This document shows, piece after piece, positions 15,229 to 25,200 of a DNA stretch of 64,000 nt. Within the stretch, counting starts at the first letter, position 1. Every line of letters starts with the position of its first letter. The translations under genes and the position numbers were made by a program. The notes below the pieces were generated by a model. The model made no database searches and was not told where the DNA came from. It saw only the letters and a list, made by a program, of their open reading frames with translations. This stretch comes from an uncultured Marinobacter sp. Lineage in GTDB: Bacteria > Pseudomonadota > Gammaproteobacteria > Pseudomonadales > Oleiphilaceae. The stretch spans positions 124,001 to 188,000 of the forward strand of contig NZ_CAJXKQ010000001.1 of assembly GCF_913055835.1 (NCBI RefSeq), in the 5' to 3' direction.

Positions 15229-16539
15229 TTACTTGTTGCGGTTGTCGAACACTCGCTTGGCCTTGCCTTCGGAGCGGGCCAGACGATTGGTTTCCACTAC
15301 TTCGACACGGGTACTGATGCCGATGTAGGACTTGATGTGGTGTGTCAGTTCCTTGGCTGCTGCGGCGCGACTTTCGGGGGTATCCGTGGCGCCCGGTTTC
15401 AGCTCGGCCCGGATATCCACACAGTCCAGGTTGCCTTCCTTGTAAACCTCGATCTCGTAGTGGGGCGCCAGCGCGTCGCACTTCAGTACCTGCTCCTCGA
15501 TCTGGCTCGGGAACACGTTCACGCCACGAATAATCAGCATGTCGTCGCTGCGACCGGTGATCTTGTCGATCCGGCGCATCGGGCGGGCGGTGCCCGGCAA
15601 CAGGCGTGTGAGATCCCGGGTGCGGTACCGCAGAATCGGCAGTGCCACCTTGGTCAGTGAAGTAAAGACCAGCTCGCCGTATTCACCGTCTGGCAGTACT
15701 TCGCCGGTATCCGGGTTGATGATTTCCGGGTAGAAGTGGTCTTCCCAGATGGTGGGGCCATCTTTCGTTTCAATGCACTCCATGCCCACACCGGGACCCA
15801 TGACTTCCGAGAGGCCATAGATATCCAGTGCCTCGATGCCAAGGCGCTCTTCGATCTCGGTGCGCATGGCGTTGGTCCAGGGCTCTGCGCCGAAAATACC
15901 AAGGCGCAGAGGCAGCTTGTGGGGGTCGATACCCTGGCGTTCCATCTCATCGGCAATGTTCAGCATGTAGGACGGCGTGACCATGATGATGTCTGGCTCG
16001 AAGTCCTTGATCAGCTGTACCTGCTTCTCGGTCTGGCCACCGGACATAGGGATGACGGTGCAGCCCAGGCGCTCGGCGCCGTAATGGGCGCCCAGGCCAC
16101 CGGTGAACAGGCCATAGCCATAGGAAACATGTACCTTGTCACCCCGGTAGCCGCCGCCGGCCCGGATGGAGCGGGCGACAATGTCGGCCCAGGTGTTGAT
16201 GTCGCTCTGGGTGTAGCCAACCACGGTTGGCTTGCCAGTGGTGCCACTGGACGCGTGCACGCGAACCACGTCGGACATGGGTGTGGCAAACATGCCAAAC
16301 GGGTAGTTGTCGCGCAGATCCGCCTTGGTGGTAAATGGCACCTTGGCCAGATCGTCCAGGGAGCTGATGTCCATGGGCTTCAGGCCGATGTCATCAAACG
16401 CTTTGCGATAGAACGGCACGTTGGTGTAGGCATGGACCACACTCCAGCGCAGGCGTTGCAGCTGTTCGTGGCGCAGCTCATCGATGCTGGCGGTTTCCAT
16501 GCGGTCAAGTTTGCCAAGTTTTTGCAGTGGTAAGGTCAT
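15229..16539 (-). CDS. paaK: Phenylacetate-CoA ligase PaaK
   Basis: A 436-residue adenylate-forming enzyme that converts phenylacetate, ATP and CoA to phenylacetyl-CoA, the pathway entry step and the source of the PaaX inducer. Motifs: P-loop ASSGTTGKPTVVGYT near residue 91, YGLSEVMGPGVGMEC in the centre, and a C-terminal domain with DDMLIIRGVNVFPSQIE. Length matches the family. ATG 16539 has AGGACAG upstream. It is the last gene of the operon that begins with paaG, 60 bases after the thiolase. Confidence 0.95.
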   Translation of the reverse strand: MTLPLQKLGKLDRMETASIDELRHEQLQRLRWSVVHAYTNVPFYRKAFDDIGLKPMDISSLDDLAKVPFTTKADLRDNYPFGMFATPMSDVVRVHASSGTTGKPTVVGYTQSDINTWADIVARSIRAGGGYRGDKVHVSYGYGLFTGGLGAHYGAERLGCTVIPMSGGQTEKQVQLIKDFEPDIIMVTPSYMLNIADEMERQGIDPHKLPLRLGIFGAEPWTNAMRTEIEERLGIEALDIYGLSEVMGPGVGMECIETKDGPTIWEDHFYPEIINPDTGEVLPDGEYGELVFTSLTKVALPILRYRTRDLTRLLPGTARPMRRIDKITGRSDDMLIIRGVNVFPSQIEEQVLKCDALAPHYEIEVYKEGNLDCVDIRAELKPGATDTPESRAAAAKELTHHIKSYIGISTRVEVVETNRLARSEGKAKRVFDNRNK

Positions 16540-16599
16540 GAGTCTGTCCTGCGTTGTTCTTGTCGAGTAATGGTCTTTGTTCAGTTCCGCACGGTGGCC

Positions 16600-17847
16600 T
16601 CAGGCCACCGCATCCGTCCGCTCAATGATCAGGGCGATGCCCTGGCCAACACCGATGCACATGGTGCACAGGGCATACCGGGCTTTCTGGCCCGCGGCGT
16701 GGCGGCGTTCCAGTTCGTTCAGGGCGGTAGTGACCAGCCGGGCACCGCTCATGCCCAGAGGATGGCCCAGGGCAATGGCGCCACCGTTCGGGTTAACGTG
16801 CTCGGCGTCATCCGGCAGGCCGAGATCCCGGGTTACCGCCAGGGCCTGGGCTGCAAACGCCTCGTTCAGTTCAATCACGTCCATGTCGGCCAGTTCCAGG
16901 CCGGCCGTGGCCAGGACCTTGCGGGTGGCCGGTGCCGGGCCAAAGCCCATGATCCGTGGCTCCACACCGGCCGTTGACATGGCAACGATCCGGGCGCGGG
17001 GCTTGAGGTTGTACTTTTTGAGAGCGTCGGCTCCGGCCAGCAGCAGGGCACAGGCGCCATCGTTGACACCGGAGGCATTGCCAGCGGTGACCGTACCGCC
17101 TTCACGGAACGGCGTCGGCAGCGAGGCCAGTTTTTCCAGGCTGGTTTCCCGGGGATGCTCATCGGTATCCACCACGAGCGGGTCCTGCTTGCGACGGGGA
17201 ATGGTCACCGGCGTGATTTCAGCGGCCAGCCGGCCTTCCTTCTGGGCAGCAGCGGTACGCTGTTGACTGCGCAGGGCGAAGGCATCCTGGTCTTCCCGGG
17301 AAATGCCGAAATCGGCGGCAACGTTTTCCGCTGTCTCGGGCATGGAATCAATGCCGTACTGCTTTTTCAGGACCGGGTTTACAAAGCGCCAGCCGATGGT
17401 GGTGTCGAAGATTTCCGCCTTGCGGCTGAAGGCTGACTCGGCCTTACCCATAACGAAGGGAGCCCGTGACATGGATTCGACGCCGCCGGCAATCATCAGC
17501 TGGGTCTCGCCGGTGCGAATGGCGCGGGCCGCACTGCCCACTGCATCCATACCGGAACCGCACAGACGGTTGATGGTGCTGCCAGGTACATCGACGGGCA
17601 GGCCTGCCAGCAGCAGAGACATGCGGGCAACGTCGCGGTTGTCTTCACCGGCCTGGTTGGCGCAGCCGTAGAGAACGTCGTCAACTTTCGACCAGTCCAG
17701 GTCCGGATGGCGTTCGGTCAGCGCCTTGATGGGAACAGCGCCCAGATCATCTGCGCGCACGGCGGAAAGGGCGCCCCCGTAACGGCCGATTGGGGTGCGG
17801 ATGGCATCGACGATGTAGGCGTCTTTCAGGGTGTTGTCGGTGCTCAT
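16600..17847 (-). CDS. paaJ: 3-oxoadipyl-CoA / 3-oxo-5,6-dehydrosuberyl-CoA thiolase
   Basis: A 415-residue thiolase. The nucleophilic cysteine is in [13 protein letters not shown] (about residue 95), the catalytic His in [19 protein letters not shown], and the second Cys in [11 protein letters not shown]. Family and context indicate the PaaJ/PcaF reaction: cleavage of 3-oxo-5,6-dehydrosuberyl-CoA and of 3-oxoadipyl-CoA to succinyl-CoA and acetyl-CoA. Its start overlaps the paaI stop by four bases. PcaF-type thiolases of the beta-ketoadipate route are very similar, so the symbol rests on context. Confidence 0.9.
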   Translation of the reverse strand: MSTDNTLKDAYIVDAIRTPIGRYGGALSAVRADDLGAVPIKALTERHPDLDWSKVDDVLYGCANQAGEDNRDVARMSLLLAGLPVDVPGSTINRLCGSGMDAVGSAARAIRTGETQLMIAGGVESMSRAPFVMGKAESAFSRKAEIFDTTIGWRFVNPVLKKQYGIDSMPETAENVAADFGISREDQDAFALRSQQRTAAAQKEGRLAAEITPVTIPRRKQDPLVVDTDEHPRETSLEKLASLPTPFREGGTVTAGNASGVNDGACALLLAGADALKKYNLKPRARIVAMSTAGVEPRIMGFGPAPATRKVLATAGLELADMDVIELNEAFAAQALAVTRDLGLPDDAEHVNPNGGAIALGHPLGMSGARLVTTALNELERRHAAGQKARYALCTMCIGVGQGIALIIERTDAVA

Positions 17848-18290
17848 GCAGTTTCCTCCGAATTGCGTACGGTGCCACGAACCTCATAGGAACGGCCCCG
17901 GAACAGGGCAACCTTGCGGCCGTCCTGGTTGGTGAGTGTAATGTCGTAAACGCCGGTTCGGCCGCCACGGGCCTGTTCTTCGGCGGTGGCGGTCAGGCGG
18001 TCGCCTTCTTTGGCGCCGTACATGTAATCAATGCTGCAACCGGAGGCAACGGTGGCCCGGTCGTAGCTGTTGCAGGCAAAGGCAAACGCGGAGTCGGCCA
18101 GGGTAAACAGGTAACCGCCATGGCAGGAGCCGTGGCCCTGGATCATGTCGCCGGTCACGGTCATGGTGAGGACCGCTTTACCGGGGGCTACGGATTCAAT
18201 GTTCATGCCCAGCTTCTGGCTGGCGCGGTCCCGGGCAAACATGGCTTTCGCGCATTCTTCGGCGAGTGTTTGCGGATCCATCTCGCTCAT
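17844..18290 (-). CDS. paaI: Hydroxyphenylacetyl-CoA thioesterase PaaI
   Basis: A 148-residue hotdog thioesterase. The central helix motif [19 protein letters not shown] is the PaaI signature, including the Gly-Gly and Asp of the active site. PaaI removes CoA from dead-end ring-hydroxylated or ring-reduced phenylacetyl-CoA derivatives and so rescues CoA. It overlaps paaH upstream and the thiolase downstream by four bases each, indicating strict coupling. Confidence 0.93.
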   Translation of the reverse strand: MSEMDPQTLAEECAKAMFARDRASQKLGMNIESVAPGKAVLTMTVTGDMIQGHGSCHGGYLFTLADSAFAFACNSYDRATVASGCSIDYMYGAKEGDRLTATAEEQARGGRTGVYDITLTNQDGRKVALFRGRSYEVRGTVRNSEETA

Positions 18291-19807
18291 GAATAAAACC
18301 CCTTCTGTGCAAATGCGTTCTTCCGGAGCAGCAGGGCAGGCCGATAGCGGTCTTCTGCGTAGCTGTTCTGGATGTTGGTGAGCACCTTGAACACGTGCCC
18401 GGCGCCAAGACGGTCGCTCCAGCTCAGGGGGCCATCGGGATAGTTCAGGCCCGCTTTCATGGCCAGGTCGATATCGGCGACCGTTGCCACGCCGTGCAGG
18501 GCCGCATCGGCGGCTTCATTGGCCAGCATGGCGACGGTGCGCATGATGACGAGTCCGGGGCGGTCTGCGATCAGGCTGACTTCGATACCCGCTTTCTGCA
18601 GTAAAGCACAGGCAGAGGAAACCGCTGCCTCGGAAGCCTGATCGGCAGGCGCCAGGGCAAGCCGGCTTGCTTTGCTGTAGTCAAAGGCCAGGTCAAACAG
18701 CACCAGGTTGGCTATGCCCTCATTGGCGGCACGCTCGGTAGCCATCCGGCCGTCGGTGAGTGCGAGTACCGCATCGCCAAAGCGGATCTGGCCTGGGCCG
18801 TCGCGTTCGATAACGGTCAGCCCGGCAGCCTTCAATCGATCCAGCAGCGGCGCGGCCGCACCGGCGTTGCCTTCGGCAATGACCACGGTCTCATCCGATT
18901 GATGCGCTGGCTCGGTCTGAGGCTCGGGCTTTTCTGCGCCCTCGCCATAGGGGTAAAACCCCTGGCCACTCTTGCGGCCGAGGCGACCTGCTTCCACCAG
19001 TTCTTTCTGGATCAGCGATGGCAGAAAGCGTGGGTCCTGGTAATAGGAATTGAAGACAGAGCTGGTAACGGCGTAGTTGACGTCGTGGCCGATCAGGTCG
19101 GTCAGTTCAAACGCGCCCATCCGGAACTGGCCGGCTTCACGGATAATGGCATCCAGCGTGGCGGCGTCGGTGGCCTGTTCCTGCAGCAGGCGCAGGCTTT
19201 CCGCATAAAACGGACGGGCCACGCGGTTGACAATAAAGCCCGGGGTAGACGTTGCATACACCGGTTTCTTGCCCCAGGCAGTTGCTGTGGCGTGGACGGT
19301 GTCGGCAACGGCTTTGCTGGTGGCCAGCCCCATCACGACTTCAACCAATGCCATAAGTGGCGCCGGGTTAAAGAAGTGCATACCCACAAGGCGCTCGGGC
19401 TTGTTCATTTCCGCGCCGAGGGCGGTGACAGAAATGGAGGAGGTGTTGGTGGCGAGGATCGCGTCTGCGGAGCACAGATCTTCCAGGTTCGCCAGAAGCT
19501 GGCGCTTGATCTGGAGATCTTCGATGATAGCCTCGATCACCAGCCCGGCATCGGCCAGGTCATCCAGTTTGGCCACCGGTTGAATACGGCCGATCACATC
19601 ATCCAGCTCCTGCTGCTGCATCTTGCCTTTGTCGACACGACGCTGGAGCTGCTTCGCAATACCGTCACGGCCGGCCTCGGCGGCTCCCTCTCTCTGGTCG
19701 TGCAGGTAAACCTGATGGCCTGCCTGGGCGGCAACCTGGGCAATGCCCGAGCCCATGGCGCCGGCGCCGACGACGGCAACTTTGGTTTGGGTATCCAGTG
19801 CCGGCAT
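18287..19807 (-). CDS. paaH: 3-hydroxyadipyl-CoA dehydrogenase PaaH
   Basis: A 506-residue enzyme of the 3-hydroxyacyl-CoA dehydrogenase family with two C-terminal 3HCDH domains. The N-terminal Rossmann motif is VVGAGAMGSGIAQVAAQAG. A middle GMHFFNPAPLMALVEVV block and a second domain near LNYPDGPLSWSDRLG follow. It oxidises (S)-3-hydroxyadipyl-CoA with NAD. The usual PaaH length is about 475-510. It starts three bases after the paaG stop. Confidence 0.93.
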   Translation of the reverse strand: MPALDTQTKVAVVGAGAMGSGIAQVAAQAGHQVYLHDQREGAAEAGRDGIAKQLQRRVDKGKMQQQELDDVIGRIQPVAKLDDLADAGLVIEAIIEDLQIKRQLLANLEDLCSADAILATNTSSISVTALGAEMNKPERLVGMHFFNPAPLMALVEVVMGLATSKAVADTVHATATAWGKKPVYATSTPGFIVNRVARPFYAESLRLLQEQATDAATLDAIIREAGQFRMGAFELTDLIGHDVNYAVTSSVFNSYYQDPRFLPSLIQKELVEAGRLGRKSGQGFYPYGEGAEKPEPQTEPAHQSDETVVIAEGNAGAAAPLLDRLKAAGLTVIERDGPGQIRFGDAVLALTDGRMATERAANEGIANLVLFDLAFDYSKASRLALAPADQASEAAVSSACALLQKAGIEVSLIADRPGLVIMRTVAMLANEAADAALHGVATVADIDLAMKAGLNYPDGPLSWSDRLGAGHVFKVLTNIQNSYAEDRYRPALLLRKNAFAQKGFYS

Positions 19808-19810
19808 GGC

Positions 19811-20602
19811 TTATTTCCCCTTGAAGTTCGGCGTGCGTTTTTCCATGAAGGCAGCAACGCCTTCACGGTAGTCTTCGGTCTGCCCTGCTTCGCGCTGCAG
19901 ATCGCGCTCCAGATTGATCTGCTCTTCAAAGGTGTTGCTGGCGCTGGCGTGCAGAGCCCGCTTGATAAGCGCAAGACCCTTGGTCGGTTGGGTCGCGAAA
20001 TGACGGGCAAGTTTCATGGTCTCTTCCATGAGCTGCTCGTTATCCACGCACCGCCAGATCATGCCCCAGCTCTCGGCCTGTTCGGCGCTGATCTTGTCGC
20101 CCAGAAGCGCCATGCCCTTGGCACGGGCCATGCCCGCTACGCGAGGCAGTGTCCAGGTGCCGCCAGAATCGGGAACCAGGCCCAGTTTGCAGAAAGCCTG
20201 AACGAAATTGGCCGAGCGGGCCGCGAGGGTAATGTCGCAGGCCAGGGCAATATTGGCGCCGGCACCGGCTGCCACGCCGTTAACGGCACAGAGCACGGGC
20301 ATGGGCAGATCACGCAGGCTACGCATCAGCGGGTTGTAGTAGTTCTCCAGGGACGCGCCCAGATCCGGCATCTCCTGATCCGGGGATACGCTTCGGTCGG
20401 CGAGATCCTGTCCCGCGCAGAAGCCCCGGCCAGAGCCGGTGATGACCAGCACGCGGACAGACTCATCCTTGCGCACGGTGCTGATGGCCTCGCGCATGCG
20501 CTCATGCATTTCAACGTTGAAACTGTTCAGGTTGTCCGGACGGTTCAGGGTAAGCAGAGCCACGCCCTGATCGATTTCAAGAAGAATGCTCGGCTGAGTC
20601 AT
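19811..20602 (-). CDS. paaG: 2-(1,2-epoxy-1,2-dihydrophenyl)acetyl-CoA isomerase PaaG
   Basis: A 263-residue crotonase-fold enzyme, the length of E. coli PaaG. Family blocks: SGRGFCAGQDLADR, NGVAAGAGANIALACD for the oxyanion hole, and FCKLGLVPDSGGTWTLPR. The C-terminal DYREGVAAFMEKRTPNFKGK is a strong PaaG match. It isomerises the ring epoxide to oxepin-CoA. ATG 20602 is chosen because the proposed promoter boxes (20686-20713) lie upstream, inside the longer in-frame ORF. First gene of the paaG-H-I-thiolase-K operon. No paaF accompanies it. Confidence 0.93.
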   Translation of the reverse strand: MTQPSILLEIDQGVALLTLNRPDNLNSFNVEMHERMREAISTVRKDESVRVLVITGSGRGFCAGQDLADRSVSPDQEMPDLGASLENYYNPLMRSLRDLPMPVLCAVNGVAAGAGANIALACDITLAARSANFVQAFCKLGLVPDSGGTWTLPRVAGMARAKGMALLGDKISAEQAESWGMIWRCVDNEQLMEETMKLARHFATQPTKGLALIKRALHASASNTFEEQINLERDLQREAGQTEDYREGVAAFMEKRTPNFKGK

Positions 20603-20685
20603 GGCGGTATGTCCTGTTGTTTGTTGTAGGGGGATAGCGTGAAAGGTGTGTTGAATCGGCACACTGCTATCGAATGTGGCAAATG

Positions 20686-20713
20686 AGTATATCTTAGAAT
20701 TGATACTCGTCAA
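20686..20713 (-). promoter_or_regulatory. Sigma-70 promoter of the paaG operon
   Basis: On the minus strand TTGACG (20713-20708), 16 bases, then TATACT (20691-20686): four to five matches to consensus in each box. The element TTGATACTCGTCAA (20700-20713 on the plus strand) covers the -35 box and part of the spacer, consistent with repression by PaaX. Confidence 0.6.
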
Positions 20714-20888
20714 GGACTGTGCTTGCCTGGTTCTGTATCACTTTGGTCGGATTCAATGGTGCGCCCGGTGTATCTTTATGAAAAGTGGGCAAAAATTTGA
20801 ATGGTCTTCCTCGCTGGCATAACGGGAACGGCGAATTTCGCATCGGAATCGGCTGCCAGAGTATGAAAAAACTCCCGGAAAAGGATAA

Positions 20889-20911
20889 TGTGATACAGAA
20901 AATGAATCACA
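20889..20911. promoter_or_regulatory. Candidate PaaX operator upstream of paaY
   Basis: TGTGAT (20889-20894) and ATCACA (20906-20911) are perfect inverted arms around 11 bases. The left half reads TGTGATAC and the right half, on the minus strand, TGTGATTC, the two core variants reported for PaaX-like sites. The TGTGA-to-TCACA spacing of 13 is too long for CRP. Confidence 0.5.
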
Positions 20912-20986
20912 AAGACTTTTCGGGTCCCATGTTACAGCAGGCTTTGCCGCTGACTGCAGCTGGACCCTGCCAACCAGGAGATCGCT

Positions 20987-21586
20987 ATGCCCAGTTACAG
21001 TATAGAAGGGGTTGTTCCCGTCGTTCACCCGTCTGCCTACGTGCATCCCACAGCCGTGCTGATTGGCGATGTCTGGATTGGCCCGGATTGTTACGTGGGG
21101 CCGGCAGCCTCGTTACGAGCGGATTTCGGGCGGATCGTTCTCAAGCAGGGTTCCAATGTCCAGGATACCTGCGTGATGCACGCTTTCCCGGGAATGGACA
21201 CGGTTGTCGAGAAGAATGGCCATGTCGGGCACGGGGCGATTCTCCACGGCTGCATTGTTGGTGAAGATGCCATGGTAGGAATGAACGCGGTGGTCATGGA
21301 TGAAGCCCACATTGCGCCACGTTCGATTGTTGGCGCCTGCGCCTTCGTAAAAGCGAAGTTTACCTGTGAGCCGGGCTCGCTGATCGTTGGCTCACCGGCC
21401 AAGGTCATGCGGATGCTCAGCGAAAAGGAAATCGCCTGGAAGAAGAAGGGTACGGAAGAATACCAGCGTCTGACGCTTCGGTCCCTCGCCAGCCTGCAGG
21501 AAGTTCAGCCGCTTGCGGAAGCCGAGCCGGATCGCGCCCGTGTGGATGCCAGCGGCTACAAGCCGAAGTACGAGCAATCCGAGTGA
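20987..21586 (+). CDS. paaY: PaaY, gamma-carbonic-anhydrase-like thioesterase of phenylacetate catabolism
   Basis: A 199-residue left-handed beta-helix protein of the hexapeptide-repeat family. Imperfect repeats run from [20 protein letters not shown] onward (residues about 12-130). Zn-binding histidines fit [19 protein letters not shown]. The C-terminal [13 protein letters not shown] is specific to the PaaY group. PaaY is reported to act as a thioesterase on toxic intermediates such as oxepin-CoA. AGGAGAT precedes the ATG. It is divergent from paaG and preceded by an operator-like palindrome. Confidence 0.92.
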   Translation: MPSYSIEGVVPVVHPSAYVHPTAVLIGDVWIGPDCYVGPAASLRADFGRIVLKQGSNVQDTCVMHAFPGMDTVVEKNGHVGHGAILHGCIVGEDAMVGMNAVVMDEAHIAPRSIVGACAFVKAKFTCEPGSLIVGSPAKVMRMLSEKEIAWKKKGTEEYQRLTLRSLASLQEVQPLAEAEPDRARVDASGYKPKYEQSE

Positions 21587-21615
21587 CAACCGACGCCGGG
21601 TGGTACGCAGGGCTC

Positions 21616-22068
21616 CTACAATCCGGCGTCCTTTACATTCTCCATCACCACAAAGGTACTGGTCTGTAGCACATGGGGCAGGGCCGAAATCTCCTCCCCC
21701 AGAACCTGCCGGTATTCCTGCATGTTGCGGGTTCTGACTTTCAGCAGGTAATCGAAGTTGCCGGCGATCATGTGGCACTGCTCTACCGCCGACACGCTCT
21801 GAACGGCTTTGTTAAAGGCGGTGAGGGCGCTGCTGCTGGTGTCGTTCAACGTGACCTGGGCAAAGGCAATGTGGCTGAGGCCCAGTTTGGTCTGGTTTAC
21901 CAGGGCGGTGTAACCGGTGATGTATCCGTGTTCTTCAAGCCTGCGCATCCGCACCTGACACGGCGTTTTGGAAAGGCCCACCCGGGACGCAAGCTCGGTT
22001 ACCGTGATCCGGGAGTTCTTCTGTAACTCGCGGATGATGGATTGGTCTATGCGGTCCAAATCGGCCAT
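21616..22068 (-). CDS. Lrp/AsnC family transcriptional regulator
   Basis: A 150-residue Lrp-type regulator: N-terminal helix-turn-helix (LDRIDQSIIRELQKNSRIT, then ELASRVGLSKTPCQVRMRRLEE) and a C-terminal RAM domain (AGNFDYLLKVRTRNMQEY) that binds amino acids. It is divergent from the NAD-glutamate dehydrogenase gene and close to putA. PutA here has no DNA-binding domain, so this regulator could be a PutR-like activator of proline or glutamate catabolism. That role is inference from neighbours. Confidence 0.88.
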   Translation of the reverse strand: MADLDRIDQSIIRELQKNSRITVTELASRVGLSKTPCQVRMRRLEEHGYITGYTALVNQTKLGLSHIAFAQVTLNDTSSSALTAFNKAVQSVSAVEQCHMIAGNFDYLLKVRTRNMQEYRQVLGEEISALPHVLQTSTFVVMENVKDAGL

Positions 22069-22227
22069 GTTGTCTGTTCCAGGTTGAATTAACGGCTAAA
22101 TGGTGTGGCAAATATAATCGAAACTCCTTTAATCTGAAACTATATGGTCCAAGTGACTTTCAGGGCTTGCGTATACTGGTAGCTGTATCAGCCCAGTGTG
22201 AACGTTGACCAAGTCCGGAGAGTTTCG

Positions 22228-25200
22228 ATGACCGATTCCCGCGCATTACAAAAACAAACCCTGCTGGAACAGCTTGCCGATGTCCTCCAGAACCAGGCGC
22301 CCGACAACGACGACTCCCTCGAACTCCGGGAGATCGTGGCGCGGATGGTTGAAGAATCCCGATCCTGGGATGACGACCTCCACGGCGAACTGGTCCGCAG
22401 TTTCGGTGACTCGATAGGCGGGCGTTATGCCCAGGTGTTCAGCGGCGGTTTCCCCTCCGCCTACCGGGCAAGGTTCCCGGTTTCTGAAGCCCTCGCCGAT
22501 ATCGAACAGATCCAGTCCATTGCCGTGAGTACCGATGTCCCCATGCGCTTTTACCAGCCACGGGATCCGGCCGAGACGGGATTCCACTTCAAGCTTTACA
22601 GTGAAGGTCATCCGGTCGTTCTCTCAGACGTTATCCCGATTCTGGAAAACCTGGGAATGCGTGTTCTGGGCGAGCATCCCTACCGGGTGCGGCGCCGGGA
22701 CGGTGAAACCTTCGGGGTAAGCGATTTTAACGTGGAGCTCCACGACCGGTGTCGGGCAGCCGATCTGGACACCGCCAGACCGTTGATCCAGTCGGCGTTC
22801 CGGGAAATCTGGAACGGCTTTGCCGAAAACGATGACTTCAACCAACTGATCATGCTGTGTGGCCTAGGCTGGCGCGAAGTGGCGTTGATCAGGGCTTATG
22901 CCCGCTATATAAAGCAGATTCGGTTCGGTTTCAGTCAGCCCTTCATTGCAGAAACTCTCGCTCGGCACCCGGATATTACCTCGCGGCTCGTTGCCTTCTT
23001 CTTCAGTCGTTTTGAACCGGACATCAAAGGCCGCAAAGGGAAGGTGGAGAGGCTTGAGGGCGAGCTCCGGGAAGCCCTTGAGGCCGTGGCAAGTCTGGAC
23101 GACGATCGTATCCTCCGGCGTTTCTTTACGCTCATCCGGGCCACGCTCAGGACCAACTATTTCCAGGTCCGTGAGGACGGAGGGTCTCCGTCCTACCTGT
23201 CGCTCAAGCTGGATCCTTCCTCCATTCCGGATATTCCGCGCCCGACGCCAAAATTCGAGATTTTCGTCTATTCACCCCGGATTGAAGGCGTGCACCTGCG
23301 CTCCGGGCCGGTGGCGAGGGGCGGGCTTCGTTGGTCCGACCGGATTGAGGATTACCGCACGGAAATCCTTGGTCTGGTAAAAGCCCAGCAGGTGAAGAAC
23401 TCGGTGATTGTGCCTGCCGGCGCCAAGGGTGGCTTCGTGGTGAAGCAGCCGCCACGTGACGGCTCGCGGGAGGCTCTGCGGGAAGAGGGTGTCGCCTGCT
23501 ATCAGACTTTCATACGAGGATTGCTGGATATCACCGACAACCTGGAAGATGGTCGGGTGGTTCCCCCGCACAATGTAATTCGTTACGACGACGATGATAC
23601 CTATCTGGTGGTCGCCGCAGACAAAGGTACGGCCACGTTTTCCGATATAGCCAACACTCTGGCAGCCGAATACCGTTTCTGGCTGGGCGATGCTTTTGCC
23701 TCCGGCGGCAGTGAAGGCTACGACCACAAGAAAATGGGCATTACTGCCCGGGGTGCCTGGGAGTCGGTAAAACGGCATTTCCTGGAAAAAGGCACGGATA
23801 CGCAGGCGGATGAATTCACCGTCGTCGGTATCGGAGACATGGGTGGCGATGTGTTTGGCAATGGCATGCTGCTCTCGGACCGGATTCGCCTGGTTGGTGC
23901 GTTCAACCACCAGCACATATTTATCGATCCGAATCCGGATGCTGCGGCATCGTTCCGGGAACGCCAGCGACTGTTCAGCCTGCCCGGTTCCTCCTGGGCC
24001 GATTATGACACCGGGTTGATCAGCGAGGGCGGTGGGGTTTTCTCGCGATCCATGAAATCCATCCCTGTGTCGGCGCAAATGCGGAAGGTATTGGGCATAA
24101 AGGCCCGGACTCTGTCGCCGGCGGATCTGATCAGCGCTCTGCTGAAAGCCCCGGTAGACATGCTCTGGAACGGTGGCATTGGCACCTATGTAAAAGCTCC
24201 CTCGGAGTCCCACGAGGATGTTGGCGACAAAACCAATGATGCTTTGCGCATCGACAGTACCGAGCTGCGCTGCAAAGCCCTGGGTGAGGGCGGAAACCTG
24301 GGTGTTACCCAGAAGGCCCGGATCGACTTCGCACGTCGTGGCGGTTCCGTGAACAGCGATTTTATTGACAATGCCGGTGGTGTCGATTGCTCGGACCACG
24401 AGGTAAACATCAAGATTCTGCTCAACGACCTGGTGCATCGGCAGGTTATGACGCTTACTGAGCGGAACCGGATGCTCAGGGCCATGACCCCGGAAGTGGC
24501 TGAGCTGGTTCTGCGCAACAATTACCGTCAGGCCATGGCGCTCAGTCTGGCCCAGAATCCGGCGGTTGCCACTGCCGACCAGTACGATCGACTCATGCGC
24601 AGACTGGAAGCCGAGGGCAAGCTGGATCGTGGTCTGGAGTTTCTGCCCTCCGACGAGGAGCTTCAGACTCGCCGTGACCAGGGCGGAGGCCTGACGCGGC
24701 CGGAGCTGGCAGTGCTGGTTTCCTACGCGAAGATTGAGCTCAAACAGGCCCTGGTCGCATCGCCGATCGTGCACGACACGCGTTTTAACTCGGCATTGCA
24801 CTCGGCTTTCCCGGCCTCCCTGCTGGCCGCCTTCCCGCAGGCGATCGAGGCTCATCCCCTGCGTGCCGAAATCTCGGCCACGCAGATTGCCAACGATATG
24901 GTGAACCGGATGGGCATTACCTGGTTCGACCGTATTCGCAGTGCCACGGGGGCAGATGCCGGCCGGATTGCTGCAGCCTACCTGATCTCCCTGCGAATCC
25001 ATGACGTAGACGCCCACTGGGAGGCCATCGAATCTCTGGATGGAAATGTAAGCGCAGACGTTCAGGCAGACCTGTTTGCCGATGCCATCCGGCTGGTCAC
25101 CCGCAGTACCAGTTGGCTGCTGCAAAACCGTCGGCAGGCCCTGGATCCGGTCTCCTGTATTGATCATTACCGGGGTCCAATGGCGGATGTTTTGGCTTCC

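Larger units (their letters stand above)
20603..20986. promoter_or_regulatory. Divergent paaG / paaY control region
   Basis: This 384-base region separates paaG (leftward) from paaY (rightward). It contains a good minus-strand promoter for paaG (20686-20713) overlapped by a TTGATACTCGTCAA element, and a 23-base palindromic TGTGATAC element at 20889-20911 upstream of paaY. I see no gene here. Confidence 0.6.

Noticed and set aside
18899-20629. A 576-codon open frame antisense to paaG and paaH
   Set aside because: Both genes on the other strand have clear catalytic motifs and family lengths; the antisense product resembles nothing and crosses the paaG start.
20889-20911. CRP site upstream of paaY
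   Set aside because: TGTGA and TCACA are present but 13 bases apart rather than six; the TGATAC core fits the local phenylacetate motif better.
22198-22227. GTG start ten codons upstream for the glutamate dehydrogenase
   Set aside because: No ribosome site precedes it, while ATG 22228 has GGAG at seven bases.
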